Below, piece after piece: positions 37,924-50,700 of a stretch of 64,000 nt of DNA (the stretch's first letter is position 1; each line of letters opens with the position of its first letter). The translations under genes and the position numbers were made by a program. The notes under the pieces were generated by a model, which did not search any database, was not told the DNA's origin, and saw nothing but the letters and a program-made list of their open reading frames with translations. Location: positions 496,283 to 560,282 of the forward strand of contig VXBA01001837.1 of NCBI GenBank assembly GCA_013399895.1, read 5' to 3'. This stretch comes from Serilophus lunatus (Eukaryota > Chordata > Aves > Passeriformes > Eurylaimidae).

Positions 37924-38740
37924 TTCACAGAAAGGGTAAGGTTGGAAGGAACCACGGTGGGTCATCTGTTCTAACCTCCCTGCTCAAGTAGGGTCATCCC
38001 AGTGCACATTGCACAGGATTTTGTCCAGACAGTTCTGGAATATCTCCAGTGAGGGAGAATCCGCAACCTCTCTGGGCAATCTGTTCCAGTGCACAGTCAC
38101 TCGCACAGTAAAGTTCCTCCTCATGTTCAGGTGGAACCTCCTGTTCCTCAGTTTCTACCTGTTGCCTCTTGCCCTGTTGCTTGGCAGCACCAAACAGAGC
38201 CTGGTCCATCCTCTTGACACCTTCCCTTCAGATACTGATAGACATTGATGACCTCCCCTCTCAGCAGTCTCTCCTTGAGACTGAACAGGCTCAGCACCCT
38301 CAGCCTTTCCTCAGAGAGATGCTCCAGTCCTTTCATCACTTTTTTTGTCTTCCAGTGGATGTGCTCCAGGATCTCCATGTCTCTCTTGTCCTGAGGAGCC
38401 CAGAACTGCACACAGGGCTCCACATGTGCCTTATCAGGGTTGAGTAGAGGGGCAGGATCAATTCTCTGCAGGCAATGCTCTTCCTAGTGCACCGTTGGCC
38501 TGCTTGGGCTTCAGGGCACATTGCTGGCTCATAGACAGCTTGTTATCGACCAGAACTCCACAGCCTTTGCAGAGCTGCTTCCCAGAAGGTCAGCCCTCAA
38601 CCTGTACTGCTGCCTGGGGTTATTCTTGCCTGCTACAGGACCCTTCATTTGCCTTTGAACTTCAGGCAGTTCTTCTCTGCCCATCTGTACAACCTGTTGA
38701 GGCCCTTCTGAAGGGCTGCACAGCACAACACCAACATCCT
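37924..38740 (-). mobile_element. CR1 LINE, 5'-truncated, best-preserved copy
   Basis: This is the clearest mobile element in the window. Read on the minus strand it carries the C-terminal third of the CR1 reverse-transcriptase ORF. About 38650-38550 gives NNPRQQYRLRADLL, the family's RNNPRHQYRLGADLLESS block. About 38470-38430 gives RELILPLYSTLIR (family REVLLPLYSALVR). After a frameshift near 38425 comes CVQFWAPQDKRDMEILE, then MKGLEHLSEERLR and RGEVINVYQYLKG. A further frame change leads to NFTVRVTVHWNRLPREV and DSPSLEIF, with the ORF stop at 37984-37986. The short 3' UTR ends at about 37924 in a decayed repeat terminus (tcacagaaaggg on the plus strand). Frameshifts and the missing 5' part, including the catalytic region, make it non-functional. 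In life the protein would drive target-primed reverse transcription. The upstream boundary near 38740 is soft. Confidence 0.96.
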
Positions 38741-41700
38741 ACAATAGCAGCAGGGTTCTTTTCCATGACTGGGAAAAGTTGTTGTTGCTCTGTGAACCTA
38801 CCAAGCTCATGCCCTCCTAGGAGTATCTATCAACAGCAGCTGTAAAAAAACAGAGTGGAAAAGGAGTCAATCTCCTTGACAAAAACTCGGGATCATCTTT
38901 CCCACTCTTTTGCACTTGCTAGATGTAGGGCTTTCCTGTGTCTCCATTTAATTTCTAGTTGACCTTCTGTAGTAAGTATGGCCCAAAATAATTGAAGGCC
39001 ATTCATTATTTCACAGGGCTTTGGAGAAAATCTTGCTTGAGAACTAGAACCTATTTTCAGAAACCAGACCCCCCCTGTCTGTGGACAGGAGTCTTGCAGA
39101 GTGGGGAGACACTTGGCTTCAGAGCAGTATCTGTCATCAGGGAATGGAAGGAACGATACCTGTAGCTTGTGCAGAGTGGATCTTCCCTCCCTTGCCCATC
39201 TGGGTGATGCACTGTAACTCCTAGGGCATAGGACAGTAACACTGAATTCAGGTAACTGGAAGAACATCATAATGTGCTGTCCTGTCCTACAACAGAACTA
39301 CCTTTGGTGCTGAAACTCCATTTCCTTTTAGAAAAGTTTGCCCTTCCAAGCTGTTTTCTTGTCTGTGTGTCTGAATTATTTTTATATATAACTTTTGGGG
39401 GATGAGAGGGGGGAAAGGCAGAGTTAATTACCAAAAATCTCCTGCCCCCATCTAGATGCTTTTTGCTTTTAAGGAAATGAAATCATATTTATCTGCAGAG
39501 GAAATCCAGAGATGTGAGCTCCTGCCAAGACATTTATTTACACAAAGCTTAAGGGAGGTAATATTTGTGTACCCAAAACTTGGTCGACTACCTTACTTTA
39601 GAAGGAAGGTGGCAAACATTTCAGCCCTGATACCATCTAGACAAAAGCTCATCACCAGTAAAATCAATATCCTTTGCCACCCTGCTGTGCCTGGGAGCAT
39701 ACAGGGCAGTCCATACTCACCCAGACGTTTTGCTGCACTATGAATTGATGTCTGGCTGAGATGGAAAAGCATTTGAAAACACCTTTTGAACTGCTTCCCT
39801 TCCATCCAGGCTAGTTTGCTCGAAATGACTATTTTTGTTTAAAAGAAAAAAAAAAGGAGAGAAATCAAAACAAAGAGAAAGTTCTGTACAGAAGTTGCAC
39901 CGGAAGCATGAACAGGGCTGTTGACTTTCTGCTTTGAGTCCTGTATTTTATGACCATGAGAAATTGTTCCTTTTAACCACTGTTTGCCTTGATGTATGGG
40001 GGCAATGAAAAAGGAAACATATTGCAGTGCCTGAACAGACATTGACATCCTTCACAGATTTTTTGATAATTTTTTTAGAAATGTTTTGCTTTATTTGGGT
40101 TATATTTTTTTTATTGGTAAGTAACAGGAAAAGGAGATTTATACATTATTTATTGTTCTTATTCCTTTTTTCAGCATTTTGTCATTTCTGTAATTGGGAC
40201 CTGGGAGAGGGATGTTTTGTAACAGCATCTTTCTTGATCCTTATCAGCTGTTTTATTTGCCAGGTATTTTATTTGTTCAGATACTTTACAGCTGAATTTA
40301 AGAAATTATTGATGTTCTCCTTGTGCTACCATTGTGACTAGAAAGTTATAATGTAGCATCAAAGACCTCGGGGTTAATTTTTGAGGTGCCACTGGCAAAC
40401 GAAAATTACCAACAGCTTTGTTTCACTAATCCCGTCAAATTTAGTGGAATCCAACATGTTCTTTAGACAAGTTGCCAGAATTAAATAATTTGTCAAAATG
40501 AGAAGAAATTTGTAGCGGGCCTTACCTGCTCTGTTTGTTCTTAGATCTCACCCCATAGCTTCAAACTGTCAGTAAAATATCTTCACCTGTTCAAGAAAAA
40601 CAAAAAAACCAATGAGATTTATCGCTGAGCTGAGGAAAAAGACTGTGACTGAAGGTAGTTTTCTCTGAGCATCAAGACTTGGAAGATGAATTACAAAGTG
40701 ACTCTGAGGCCAAACCATAAACTATATTCCCTTGCTGACCTCAGCTTCTCAAAGTCAGCTCTCAGCATAAACAACTTCAGGAAAAGCCACTTGCCCAATA
40801 GGAGTCTGTGCTTACTAAATCAGCATCTGCCCTTGTGCCCATTGCTTCCTTTTTTTCCAATTGAGGAACAAAACACTTTGGAAAAGACTCTTTGTTGGAA
40901 GCTGAGTTGCCTGGAAAAGGCAATGGGAGTTCATTCTGAACACTTCAAATGTGTAAACTACTCTGTACTTAATAAATATGGCATATTAATTTCTAGCTCT
41001 TCCTTGTGTCATCTGGTTTTCCCCGTTCATCTACACGACCCCAGCTCTGCAGAGGCAAAAACTCTTTTAGGAAGTGGGTTTTGCTTCTGTAGAGGAAGTA
41101 AAATTGATTTCATAACTTTAGTGTCACCCACTGTTTAGTTTGGTGGACACATGAAGATAGCTGGAAAATACTGAGGCAGCTGTGCAAAACATGGCATAAG
41201 AATGTTACTGCTAGAATCTCTTGTATCTTCAGAGTATTTTCCTTATTTCTCCTTCGTCCTTCACTCTAATGGCTGAAAACAATAAATGTTTCCATATTTT
41301 TTTCCAAAATAGGCAATATTTAATGGGCTATTATTCTAATAAAAAAATGTCAGCTATGTACTGTAGCACTTCATGAGAAGAATGGCACTGAGAGTAGAGA
41401 ATGGTCAGCAGACATTTTTAGACCAGAAGAAAGCTCTAATAGCAGGAAAAATTGTTTCTAATCAGAATAGAAAGAAGAAGCTGAAATTTTGAACCATATA
41501 GTAGAAAAACATTCGGAAAAGTTTTCAAATAAGGAGCAACATAAAATGTCAACATTGCCTACCAAAATAAAGGAATCCAATATGTCAAAGTAACAATTTT
41601 CATTTTGAATTGCCATTTCAAAACGAAAAGCAGTTCTATTGAGATGCTGGCTTTACTCCAAAGAGTTCTCAACTGGAAAATTTAATAAAAATTGATATTT

Positions 41701-44700
41701 TCCTTTGGAAAAAATATAGTTCAGCCTGAACTCTGTTCTCTGAGAAAACTTGTTTTATTTTGAAACCTTCAACTAGACTTGCATAGGATATAGTAAACCA
41801 TGTTTTCAGCTTGCTTAAGCGTTTGTGTAAATGTGGGTTTTTCCTTCCTTACAGCATTTCATTTTCCTTAGCATTTGGAAATTGTCTTCTTTCCAGAGTT
41901 ACTACAGCATGTGATGAAGGAGTTATATCCAGGTGTTCTTGTGAAACTTTTCCTCATTTTCTTTCATTCTCCTTAAAGAAAATCAAACTTCGTTATAAGG
42001 TAAATGTCTGTGCTTTGCTGCTCTTGAAACAAGCTGTTATAAAGTTTTTAAAAAGGAAAAAGGGAATAGAATCTCCAGATGATAAATACGAGTAGTGCCT
42101 AGTGGAAAAAGTCAAGGGGGGGGGGAAGAGGAAATAGCTGTGAAAACACTTTTTGAACAAATAGCTGTGCTTTAACTTTGTGTTGCAAGGTTGCCTGGAT
42201 ACCCTGGAAGAACAGGGATCCTTCTATATATATATTAGCTAGTTTAGTGTTTACTGCTGGAACTTGGAATGTAGCTCCAAGCACTATTTACAAATGTTTG
42301 AGATGAAGTTGTTCCAGAAAACCAAACAAAGAGAGGAGGGAGGGAAATTAACCCAAATTTGTTGTTTCTGTTTTCCCCATCATGTTGCTATGTATAATCT
42401 AAAATAGCAGGTAGATAGTAGCTTATGTAACTGAGCTGGAGAAAAGAGAAAAGTTATAGGAGCTGTTGTAGAGCTGGGCTGGTGCAAGGAAGGGTCCATG
42501 GCAGGTGAACCTGCATGCAGAGCACAGGTCCATTGTTAAATGAAGTAAAACAGAAAAGGATTTGCAAAGGGAGACTCCTGGTCTAGGTTTGTGATGGCTT
42601 CATGGAAGTACATTCTGCCCTATACTGAGTTGGAAGCCTCCTATGTGCTCTTGCTTGGCCATTCCCTCTGCCCAAGCACCAGTGTAGCTGTGATGTGATG
42701 AGTCACGTGTGTCACATATCACCTGCTCTCCCTTTGTGCTCCTTGTGGGGATGTGTTATCTGCGCCATGTAAGTGTTTAGGTGTGTGCACGTGATGTGTA
42801 TTTCTATAGTTCTCTGTGCTTATGGCTGTTCAAGCTGCTGAAAGAGTTATGTTCTGGATCAGCAAGTGGGAGGTTTGTGACAATACTTAGTTTCTGGGAG
42901 GTTTATCTTGGTTTCTGGCTCCAGAGAGTGCAACTGCTCTGCAGTGTGAAAAAGAATACCCCAATCGATCTGGAAAGCAGATTATGCAATATTTTGAAGG
43001 CAGGAGGGAATTCTCCTTCTGCAGTTTAGATCTAGGACACTGTTTTTGTTTGGTGTTGGGTTTTTTTAAAATGCATGTTCTGAATCTCTTTATGTTCTGC
43101 TGTGATTATATCTAACTGTAGAGGAGTAGGGAGGCATTTCTGAGATGAAAAACTCTTTGATCTTGGCATCAATTAATGTTTTGTCTAATATGATTTTACT
43201 GACTGATCTTCCTTGATCTGAAAAAGAACATGTTCTCTGTCTAGCTCTTAAATTCACGTTTGAATTGAGACTGTGTTGCCACACTTGAGGAAAAAATAAT
43301 TTCAGAGTCATGTGGGAGAGCCACAAATGGTCTGTGCTGTATGTCACAGCCATGTGTGATTTCCCAGTGGACAGAGCTGTGCATCAGACCAATTCTTTGT
43401 CCTCTGAAGCAACAGATCCCTACAACCTCAGCCATGCTGAGTCACCAGGAGCTTTTTTCCTGTAGTGGTTGATGACATGTGATGAAATACTCTAATTCTG
43501 CCTGGTATGGGGCAATGAGGCATCTTCACTGAATGCATTCTTGTAGTTTTTCTTAAATCCTTGGGTAATGCTATATCAGGAGCCTCCAGACAGCCAGACT
43601 TTAAAGTTCCTTTGCAAGACAAACTCAGTCAACACATTTGTTGATCACATTTTAGCTCTGGCAATCATTTCTGCTGTGCTAGGGCACATCTTATACCTTT
43701 CTGCCTGGAAGAGTTAGCAAGTGGTGTCAAATGCATTCGGTGCTGAGACTGCCCACTTCACCTGTCAGTGTTTGGCTGTGATTATACATTTAGGTCCAGA
43801 CATCATCCTCACAATGAGGTCTCCTTGATCACAGCAGAAATTCAGATTGAATTTGTGCAGAGGCCACAAATTTTAGTTGGCTTTCAGTCCTGTTGTGCTT
43901 GCTGGAGGATAGTTTGCTGTTGATATGGTTACAAGGACTGCTGCTCATGGCTTAAGGGGCTTCTCACTGCCAGACTTTGGAATGAAACCCATTAAAGGTC
44001 TGACATGAACCCTCAGACTGTTCTCTAGTTCCTGCAGCTTCCACTGCTGCCTCTAGTTCTCTGCCTGTTGTGTGTATAGAATTCATTTTTCAGACTGTTA
44101 AAAATGTGTTTCAGCAGTCCTTAAGCTAGAAAAATTGGTAGCCAGCAAAAGCCAAATATTTGAGATCTTCTCATGGCAAAGCACATTCTGTAAAAAGGGA
44201 CTCTTATCAATGCTGGTTTTTTGAGAGCAGAAAGATGTTCTTGGGTTTTGATGTATGTCTCGCCTACATATCTTCGGCATATCTGTGCCTGCCCACACTG
44301 CAGCCTTGTGTAGAGATGCTCAAGATGCCTCGTTACAGTGGCAGAGAGTTTGCCATGCCCTCACTTACCCTGCTTAGCTTTCCACAAGACAGCTGTGGCC
44401 TGGGATCCTGGAGGGCTCTCAACAGCTCACAAACCAGGTGATTCTCTGGATTTCTGCTCAATTCTTTGGATTTTTTTTCTCATCAGTCAGAGATGTGGTA
44501 ACCTCTTAGATGGGCAGAGTTCTGTTGGCACACACCTACCAGACAGGTGAAATTATCCTGACAATAGTGTGTTATAATGCTGCAGGACATGGAAAATGTA
44601 GGGAGAGGATGAGATGGTTTTAGCAGATCAATACCAAGTGGAGCTTTGCTATCATCAGATGGACATTAGCAGCACTCTGGAGTGATCTCCTTCTGCCAGG

Positions 44701-45924
44701 AATGTTTTACATCTGACATCTTGACTTCTATTGCTCTAGTAATTAAGTGTTTCTTTTTATTTTTGTTTCTATGTGGATGTTTGTGTCATGTACTGCCCCA
44801 GCACTAGAAAAGATGGTCAAGTTTAAATATATCACAGAGAGCACTGAAGGGTGTCTGTTCATTCACAGAGGTATGGAAACACTACAGTTGGCTTTATTCT
44901 GCCATAACTCAATGTATGGATGAAGGAATTTTGGACACTGGCAGCACAGGTTTAAAAGGCTACAAGCAGATTAGGGAAATAATCAAGAAAAGAGTCAGCT
45001 GGTAGGAGATAAGCAAGTAGGCTGCTGTTAAATTCTTCAGAAATTACTTCAGTTATAATTTGTTCTTCAAACGAATGGTTTGCTCTGATCTGAACAGTAA
45101 TGTACCCTTCACTGTATCAGCTGAAATGCTTGTCTGCTTCAAAGTTCATATCACCTCATGAGCAAGTTCACCTAAAGAAAATGTCAGCCTTAGCCCTGTC
45201 AGTACAAAAGGAAAAAAGTGGGGAAGAAATGAGAACAGAAAAAGACTGCTTTCAGGGGAACTCAGGAAAGTGTTCTGTGTGTTAGCCAGTGAATCTTAAA
45301 ATCTTAAACAACATTAACTTCTTAGCAACAATGATTCTGTTTTGTTTAACTAACAAAGGATATTGTAAGCAGATACGTGCATCTTGGGCAGATAAGGTTT
45401 GTGTTGGACAGTTCTTTTATTGGCCCAACATTTGGTAATTCACTCAAATTTAGCTATGGGACAAGAATTATGCATATTTGTTTCTGAGGCAGAGGTTAGA
45501 CATAAGACTCACAGTAATTTTCCAGTTCCTTGCTAAATTTAAGTCTTAAAAGAGTAGGGCCCAGCCTGTCATCTTTGTTTTCGTGCCAATCCCAATGGAG
45601 TGGGGAACCAAAAGGGTAGATTTTAGCCTGTCTCTTCCTGTCAATAGAAGTGTAGCACTTTTGTGTTTGCATTTCTTTTCCATCCAGTATCTCAAAGCAT
45701 GTGAATATACTCTTTATGTCAGTGGAAAACCAAGGCATGGAGCAGTTCAGTCACCATTCAGCCCGTGATGTCAAAGCAGCACGCTGGTTTATTGCACCTC
45801 ACATAACGAATTGTAGGAACACATCCCCTGTGAAGCCCTGCATTTAAATACTATAATATCCTATATAGAAGAATAAACTGAGAGGAAAGCTGTTGAGTGA
45901 TTGCTAGCATCCTAGTTTCACAGG
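38741..45924. other. Unannotated noncoding stretch
   Basis: No gene is seen. The longest frame, 40686-41138 (plus, 150 codons), has no recognisable domain and no homologue I know. A G10 run lies at 42116-42125. A long imperfect inverted repeat (13-base arms, 7-base loop) lies at 41597-41629 and is reported as a finding. The rest is AT-rich and CpG-poor. Confidence 0.55.
42116..42125 (+). repeat. Poly-G run (G10)
   Basis: Ten consecutive G residues followed by aagagg are visible. It is a simple homopolymer and a likely spot for length error. Confidence 0.9.
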
Positions 45925-46045
45925 AGGCCAGTGGCCTGGAATGGTATCAGACCATGGGAATCTTGGATTCCATCCCGATATCATATTGCCACATGTGCCT
46001 CCCTTGCTCTAAGCAATCATTTCCCTTGCTAAGTTAATTTCTTTT
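45925..46045 (+). mobile_element. MIR-like SINE fragment
   Basis: Old CORE-SINE remnant on the plus strand. The 5' part, tggcctggaatggta then tgggaatcttggattcca, aligns by eye with the MIR tRNA-related head (tggcctagtggatagagc, then a 'tgggactcaggagacctgggttc' type segment). The following tgccacatgtgcctccctt and gctctaagcaatcatttcc fit the 'tgccac...gtgaccttgggcaagtcacttcc' segment. The match runs in consensus order over about 120 bases, which is stronger than any single block. Decay is heavy, so the ends are approximate. Confidence 0.55.
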
Positions 46046-46894
46046 CAAGTATTTGAATTGTAAGTTGTCAAGTATAGACCAATTTTTTTGATTTCATCTC
46101 TTGATTTCTACTGTACTGAACTGTCCCTAGTGTCACAGTTCTTCAATCCCATCCACAAGCAACTGGATTTTGTAGAGTTGGAGGCTAAACTTCTTCTCTT
46201 GCCACTTTCCCTAAGTCTCATAGTTCAGGCAGGATAAAAAGATAAAACCAGCCAGATTCTTGTTGCCAAAGAAAGCCTCTTCTATCAAAAAGGAAGAAAA
46301 AAAGCCATTCCTCTGTGCTTACTAGCTTCAATAAGGAGTGGAATTCGTTCCATGTAATCAGGGAAATTAAATAAAGTGAGGAGGCAGAATATAAGGACAT
46401 ACAGGACTTCAATAACTAAGTTTATTAAATTCCTGGATTAGTGGCACAAGTATGTCATGCCTTTCATGGGAAAATGACTTAGCTTGTCAGTATTAGTGGT
46501 TAAAATTCTCTAAATGGAGAATTTCTTTGGAGTCTGTGCGGATGTAAGTGCCATACACCCAAATTTTATTGAGTCACACCTGGACAAACCCCAGAATGTC
46601 CAAAGCTGAACTGAAATGGCTATTCTTTTTCCTTAGCTTCTCATCCCAACCCTTTAAAACTGCTCTTATCCCATAATCCCAGCTCAGATTTCCAAGAAAG
46701 TCAGTGTCCCATCTTGTCTAGCAGAGTTGGGCCATACTTGGACCTCTAACACGATATTGGTCATGTTTTCCGCTGACACTGAAGCCAGACGGACTAGAGA
46801 AAGCTGAAGGATATGTTTGACTGAACTCACAAAATGCCCAGGCAGCCTCAGGATACTTTCACTGTTTGCTTGAGTACGTACACATGGTTTATAT
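46046..46894. other. Unannotated noncoding stretch
   Basis: Between the two MIR-like pieces I see no gene and no other recognisable element. The minus-strand frame at 46218-46412 shows no motif. Confidence 0.5.
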
Positions 46895-46975
46895 TAAGCT
46901 GTCTCAAGGGTTTCATGAGGATTAGTTAATATTTGCAAGGTATTCATGGACATGCAGCGTATTAGGTATCAAGAG
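46895..46975 (+). mobile_element. MIR-like SINE 3' part
   Basis: The stretch caagggtttcatgaggatta, then gttaatatttgcaaggta, and tcatggacatgcagcgtatt resembles the 3' half of sauropsid MIR copies. The usual order there is a 'cagggttgttgtgaggatta' block, 'gttaatgtttgtaaagcgc', and an 'atggatgaaaggcgct' block. It lies about 850 bases after the MIR head at 45925, too far to be one uninterrupted copy, so I treat it as a separate insertion. Confidence 0.55.
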
Positions 46976-47699
46976 CCAGTTCCTTCCTATTTAACTTATG
47001 TGACCTGATAAAGGTTGCTGGTTTTCCTCTCTAATCTACATCTCATAACACAGCAACCTTATTCTATTTGGCTTCTCATCTCTTCAGCTGTTGGAGAGGA
47101 ACAGCAAAGCCTGAACTCTATTCTTGATGACGATTTGCCCTTTCAGAAGGCAGAGGGAAGAGGAAGCTTGTATAGAAAGTGTATGATGCTGCTTAGGTTT
47201 TGAAATGAACAGAAAGTTGCCCTGTGAAAGAAAATTAATACAGAGCTTTCAAAAAGGTAGATTTCTGAGCACAAATGTAAGCTCAGCACAGCCTCCCTGG
47301 GCTCTGCTTAGTATTAAGTTAATGGGTTCTGCCTCAGAATTGAAGGGCTCATTTGAAAGCTTGTTTGCCTTTCCACGTGCATTAAATCATCTGTTACTAT
47401 CAGTCCCCATAAATCTGTTTGATTTCTAGTATCTTGTGAAATACCTGTTTTGATAATCTCATTGAAACTTGATCATTGAACATACCTGCCAGGGAAAATG
47501 GTTTTCAATAGGCCTCTTTATTTCTGCATTCACTGTAGGGTGCAGTGTCAAAGGGTGAATTTACTCCTCAATTTTAACCATAGTCAACTTCTGCCCTCCT
47601 GTACAAAGATTATTACTAGTCCATGCAATTCTTTGCTTATAAAGTACAACATTTCTTCTCAATAATTTTCTACTACCTTTCGTAAGCCAAGAGGGGTGG

Positions 47700-47740
47700 G
47701 TGTGTGTGTGTGTGGTGTAAATTTTTTTTTTTTTTTTTTT
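47700..47740 (+). repeat. (TG)n microsatellite and T19 tract
   Basis: TG dinucleotides run from 47700 to 47714, then gtgtaaa, then nineteen T residues at 47722-47740. The T tract could be the reverse-strand poly-A tail of a retroposon lying at higher coordinates, but I see no recognisable element body there, so it is left as simple sequence. Confidence 0.95.
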
Positions 47741-50700
47741 CCTCTTCTGAGATGGGGTGAATGCCCTTTTTCTGGGACAGCTGTCATCAGGCCAGTCTCG
47801 TGAGGCTTCTGACTCCCACTGGCATGACCTCAGTTGTGCATTGCTCTCTGCACTAATACTTTCCAGAGCTTCCCAAAATCATTAACCTTGTGAAAAACCT
47901 ATTGGCAATGACCCAGGGCAAGTCAGGCACCAGTGAATGTGGAGGACACTGCTCTGGCCTGGTGAAAGGTCATTTATTTTTGCCTTTAGAAGTTTGGGAG
48001 GGCTGGAATGGGGAGGGACAACAGCTCTTTACTGGTGTGAACCTCAGATAGGGGAGAAATTTTGGTGCAGAGGAGCACTGGCAGATGTCACAAGCATCTG
48101 AGGTGCACAGAGGCAGCTAAATCATAGTCAGCAGAAGTGATGCTGACTTCATCTGGATCAGGGTTTGTCTAGTGTCTCCCATTACTCAATACTGTTGGCT
48201 TTCAGGGAAAAAAAGTAAAGAATATACTGTTGTGACTGGTCCTGGCAATTCTGGCCCGTCTGAGGCCAGGTGAGTATTGCCTAGTTCAAAGCATCACCTA
48301 TGGAAATGATCACAAAGAAGCCATATATAATCTCTTATTTCTCTAGCAAAATTCACCTTCCCTCTAATTTATCAGCTGTAATTACAGAAGGTGTTTACCC
48401 ATCTTTCACCATGGAGACTTAAAGGGTAAGAGAAGAATTTTATTAACAAAGAGAGATTTTTTTTAAAACTGGATTTAGTTATTTTAGATTTAGAAGGTTA
48501 GAAAACCTAACTTTGAGTTATACAGGGGTCTTTTTTTTTACAGTGGGAGCAAGCAAGTTTGTCAGCTGGAGTGGTTATGGCTCACTGTAATAGCAAAGAC
48601 AGGATCAGAAAATCCAGAAGGTTCTTCCAGCTCTGTATTCCTAAAACATGTATTGAGTAATAAATATGAAGGGCAAGGGAACTCTGCTGGATGCAGGCAG
48701 GGTTAATTATAGTTTGTAATCCAGCATATAAATTATCATAGGTATGCCAGACCTTGGCTGGTGTAAACTGACACAGATTTTGATGAAGCTGCAGCAGTCC
48801 AGTTCTGTTGAGGACTTATTCCTTGATGCTTAAAAATTTAGCAGTTTTAGGCACAAATAATACAATAATGGTTTTTTTGTTGCCTTTTGACCTATTCATG
48901 ACTTATGTCAACCATTAGATTTAACTTCTCTGGGGAATATATTTTAGGTGAACAGATCTCTGTACTTATTCTGGACAGTAACCCTGGACCTTCCATTTTT
49001 CCAAGGCTTGGCTCAATTTTTTTCCTAGCTAAACCCCCTGAGTTTTTGCAAATTCCTCTCTTCCATGGTGTAGTTTTCTTAGCAGGCTCTTGCCAATCTT
49101 TCTACTCCTCCCCATCCATCTGGCTGTGCCACTCGCTTTTAGTCCTTTATATCTATCCTTATAAATCACTTTTGGTTTTCCTCTCACCATTTGGCTTCTT
49201 TGGATGCATTTCTACACTGTAGCATCCTGGGAGTAAATTGAATATAGCAATGTGTCCTGCCTCTGAGGAAGTAAACTTGCAGTTTCTCTAGTCATGTGCT
49301 GTGTTCACTAATGCCATATTTTACTTCAAGCTTTGATCTGATTTACTTTCTACAGTCAATTTAACATTAATATTTTGCAGTGATTCTGCTATGAGAATAT
49401 CTTTCATGTAATTTTCTTTTCCCAAACATTTCTCTTTGCATTCTCGTGGGGTTTTCCATTTAGTCCCTAGGTTTGTGAACTCCTTTCAAATTGTGTTTTT
49501 CCCTGCCTTCCCTGGCATTTGCAGCACCTCCTGATTTAAATTCAATATCTGATTTTAATTAGTATGCTCTCTGCCCTCATTCAGATCACTGAATCAGTCC
49601 ACCAGGAGCAAAAGGAAAGGATGAGCCTAGAGCAATGTTTGCCATTGCAGAGGATCAGACAAATGAATGGCAATAAGCATTAACAGAGAAATTGTTAATA
49701 TCAATACCCTTCTTTCCCAGGGAGAATGCTGATGGGTTCTAAAGTCAGGAAAAATGATACATGAGTGTTTAGTCTCAGGTGGCATCTTTTGCAGATAAAT
49801 TCAGATTAAGCCACAAAAACTTCATGGCCCTGCTTGTTAAAGCTGTCAGCAAAGAGTGTCAGGAGCCCAGCCAAGATGTAACACAAGAATGGATTTACAT
49901 CTCTTAGTCTCCCAGGGATAACACAAACTCTAATGTAGCTGCATTTCTGGCATAGAAGTAGGACATCTGAATGACAGAATGCAGTTTGTTATCAAAGCAT
50001 AAGCCTCAATTAAAGATAACCCAGAGGTTCTGGAGAAGCATAAATGAATGCACCCAAACCCTCCCTCTGAATGAGAACGACGGAAGAGATTCTTAGTTGG
50101 GATTTGTCATACATTTTGGCCTTTTAGGCTCTGGCTAAGAGATCAGTGCTTTGATCCAATTCCATTACAATCAATAGATTGCAAGGGCATATTTTATATG
50201 TTCAACAAATCAGCAGGTGCTATTTGGAGATGGATTACTCTGTCTCTTCTATCCATACATGCTTGGTATATGTCCCATTATTTATGTTCTCCACAGATAG
50301 ATCAATAGATCTATTGACCTACTGAAGAGGCTAATTTTTTTCTCCCCATCGTTATCAAAATCAGAGCTGACTGATGACTGTATTACTTTGTTTAGCTGTG
50401 TTATGCTTTTAAATTCTTTAACTACACTTCAAAATAAAAAAAAAGGCTAATCCAAGCTCACCTGTTTTTCCTCTGGAACTTTGTGTATATATTTGGTGAA
50501 AGATGACATCCTGACAGATAACACTTACTGTACTAATCAGGAGGCATATGAGGTTATCTCAAAACTGCAACATAAAGGCTTAGACACCCTTAGAATATGG
50601 AAATCCAAGGCACAGGGAAATACCAAAGGTGTGCATGTTGTGGCCTTGTCCTTTTTATGCAGATGAGACAGTGAGAACATGAGGTTCTGTGAGGGGGAAA

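Noticed and set aside
40686..41138. 150-codon plus-strand open frame
   Set aside because: Composition is unremarkable and there is no motif, splice context or homologue that I know.
47722..47740. T19 tract as the poly-A tail of a minus-strand processed pseudogene or SINE
   Set aside because: The adjoining sequence at 47741 onward has no open frame or element body that I recognise, and no target-site duplication was seen.
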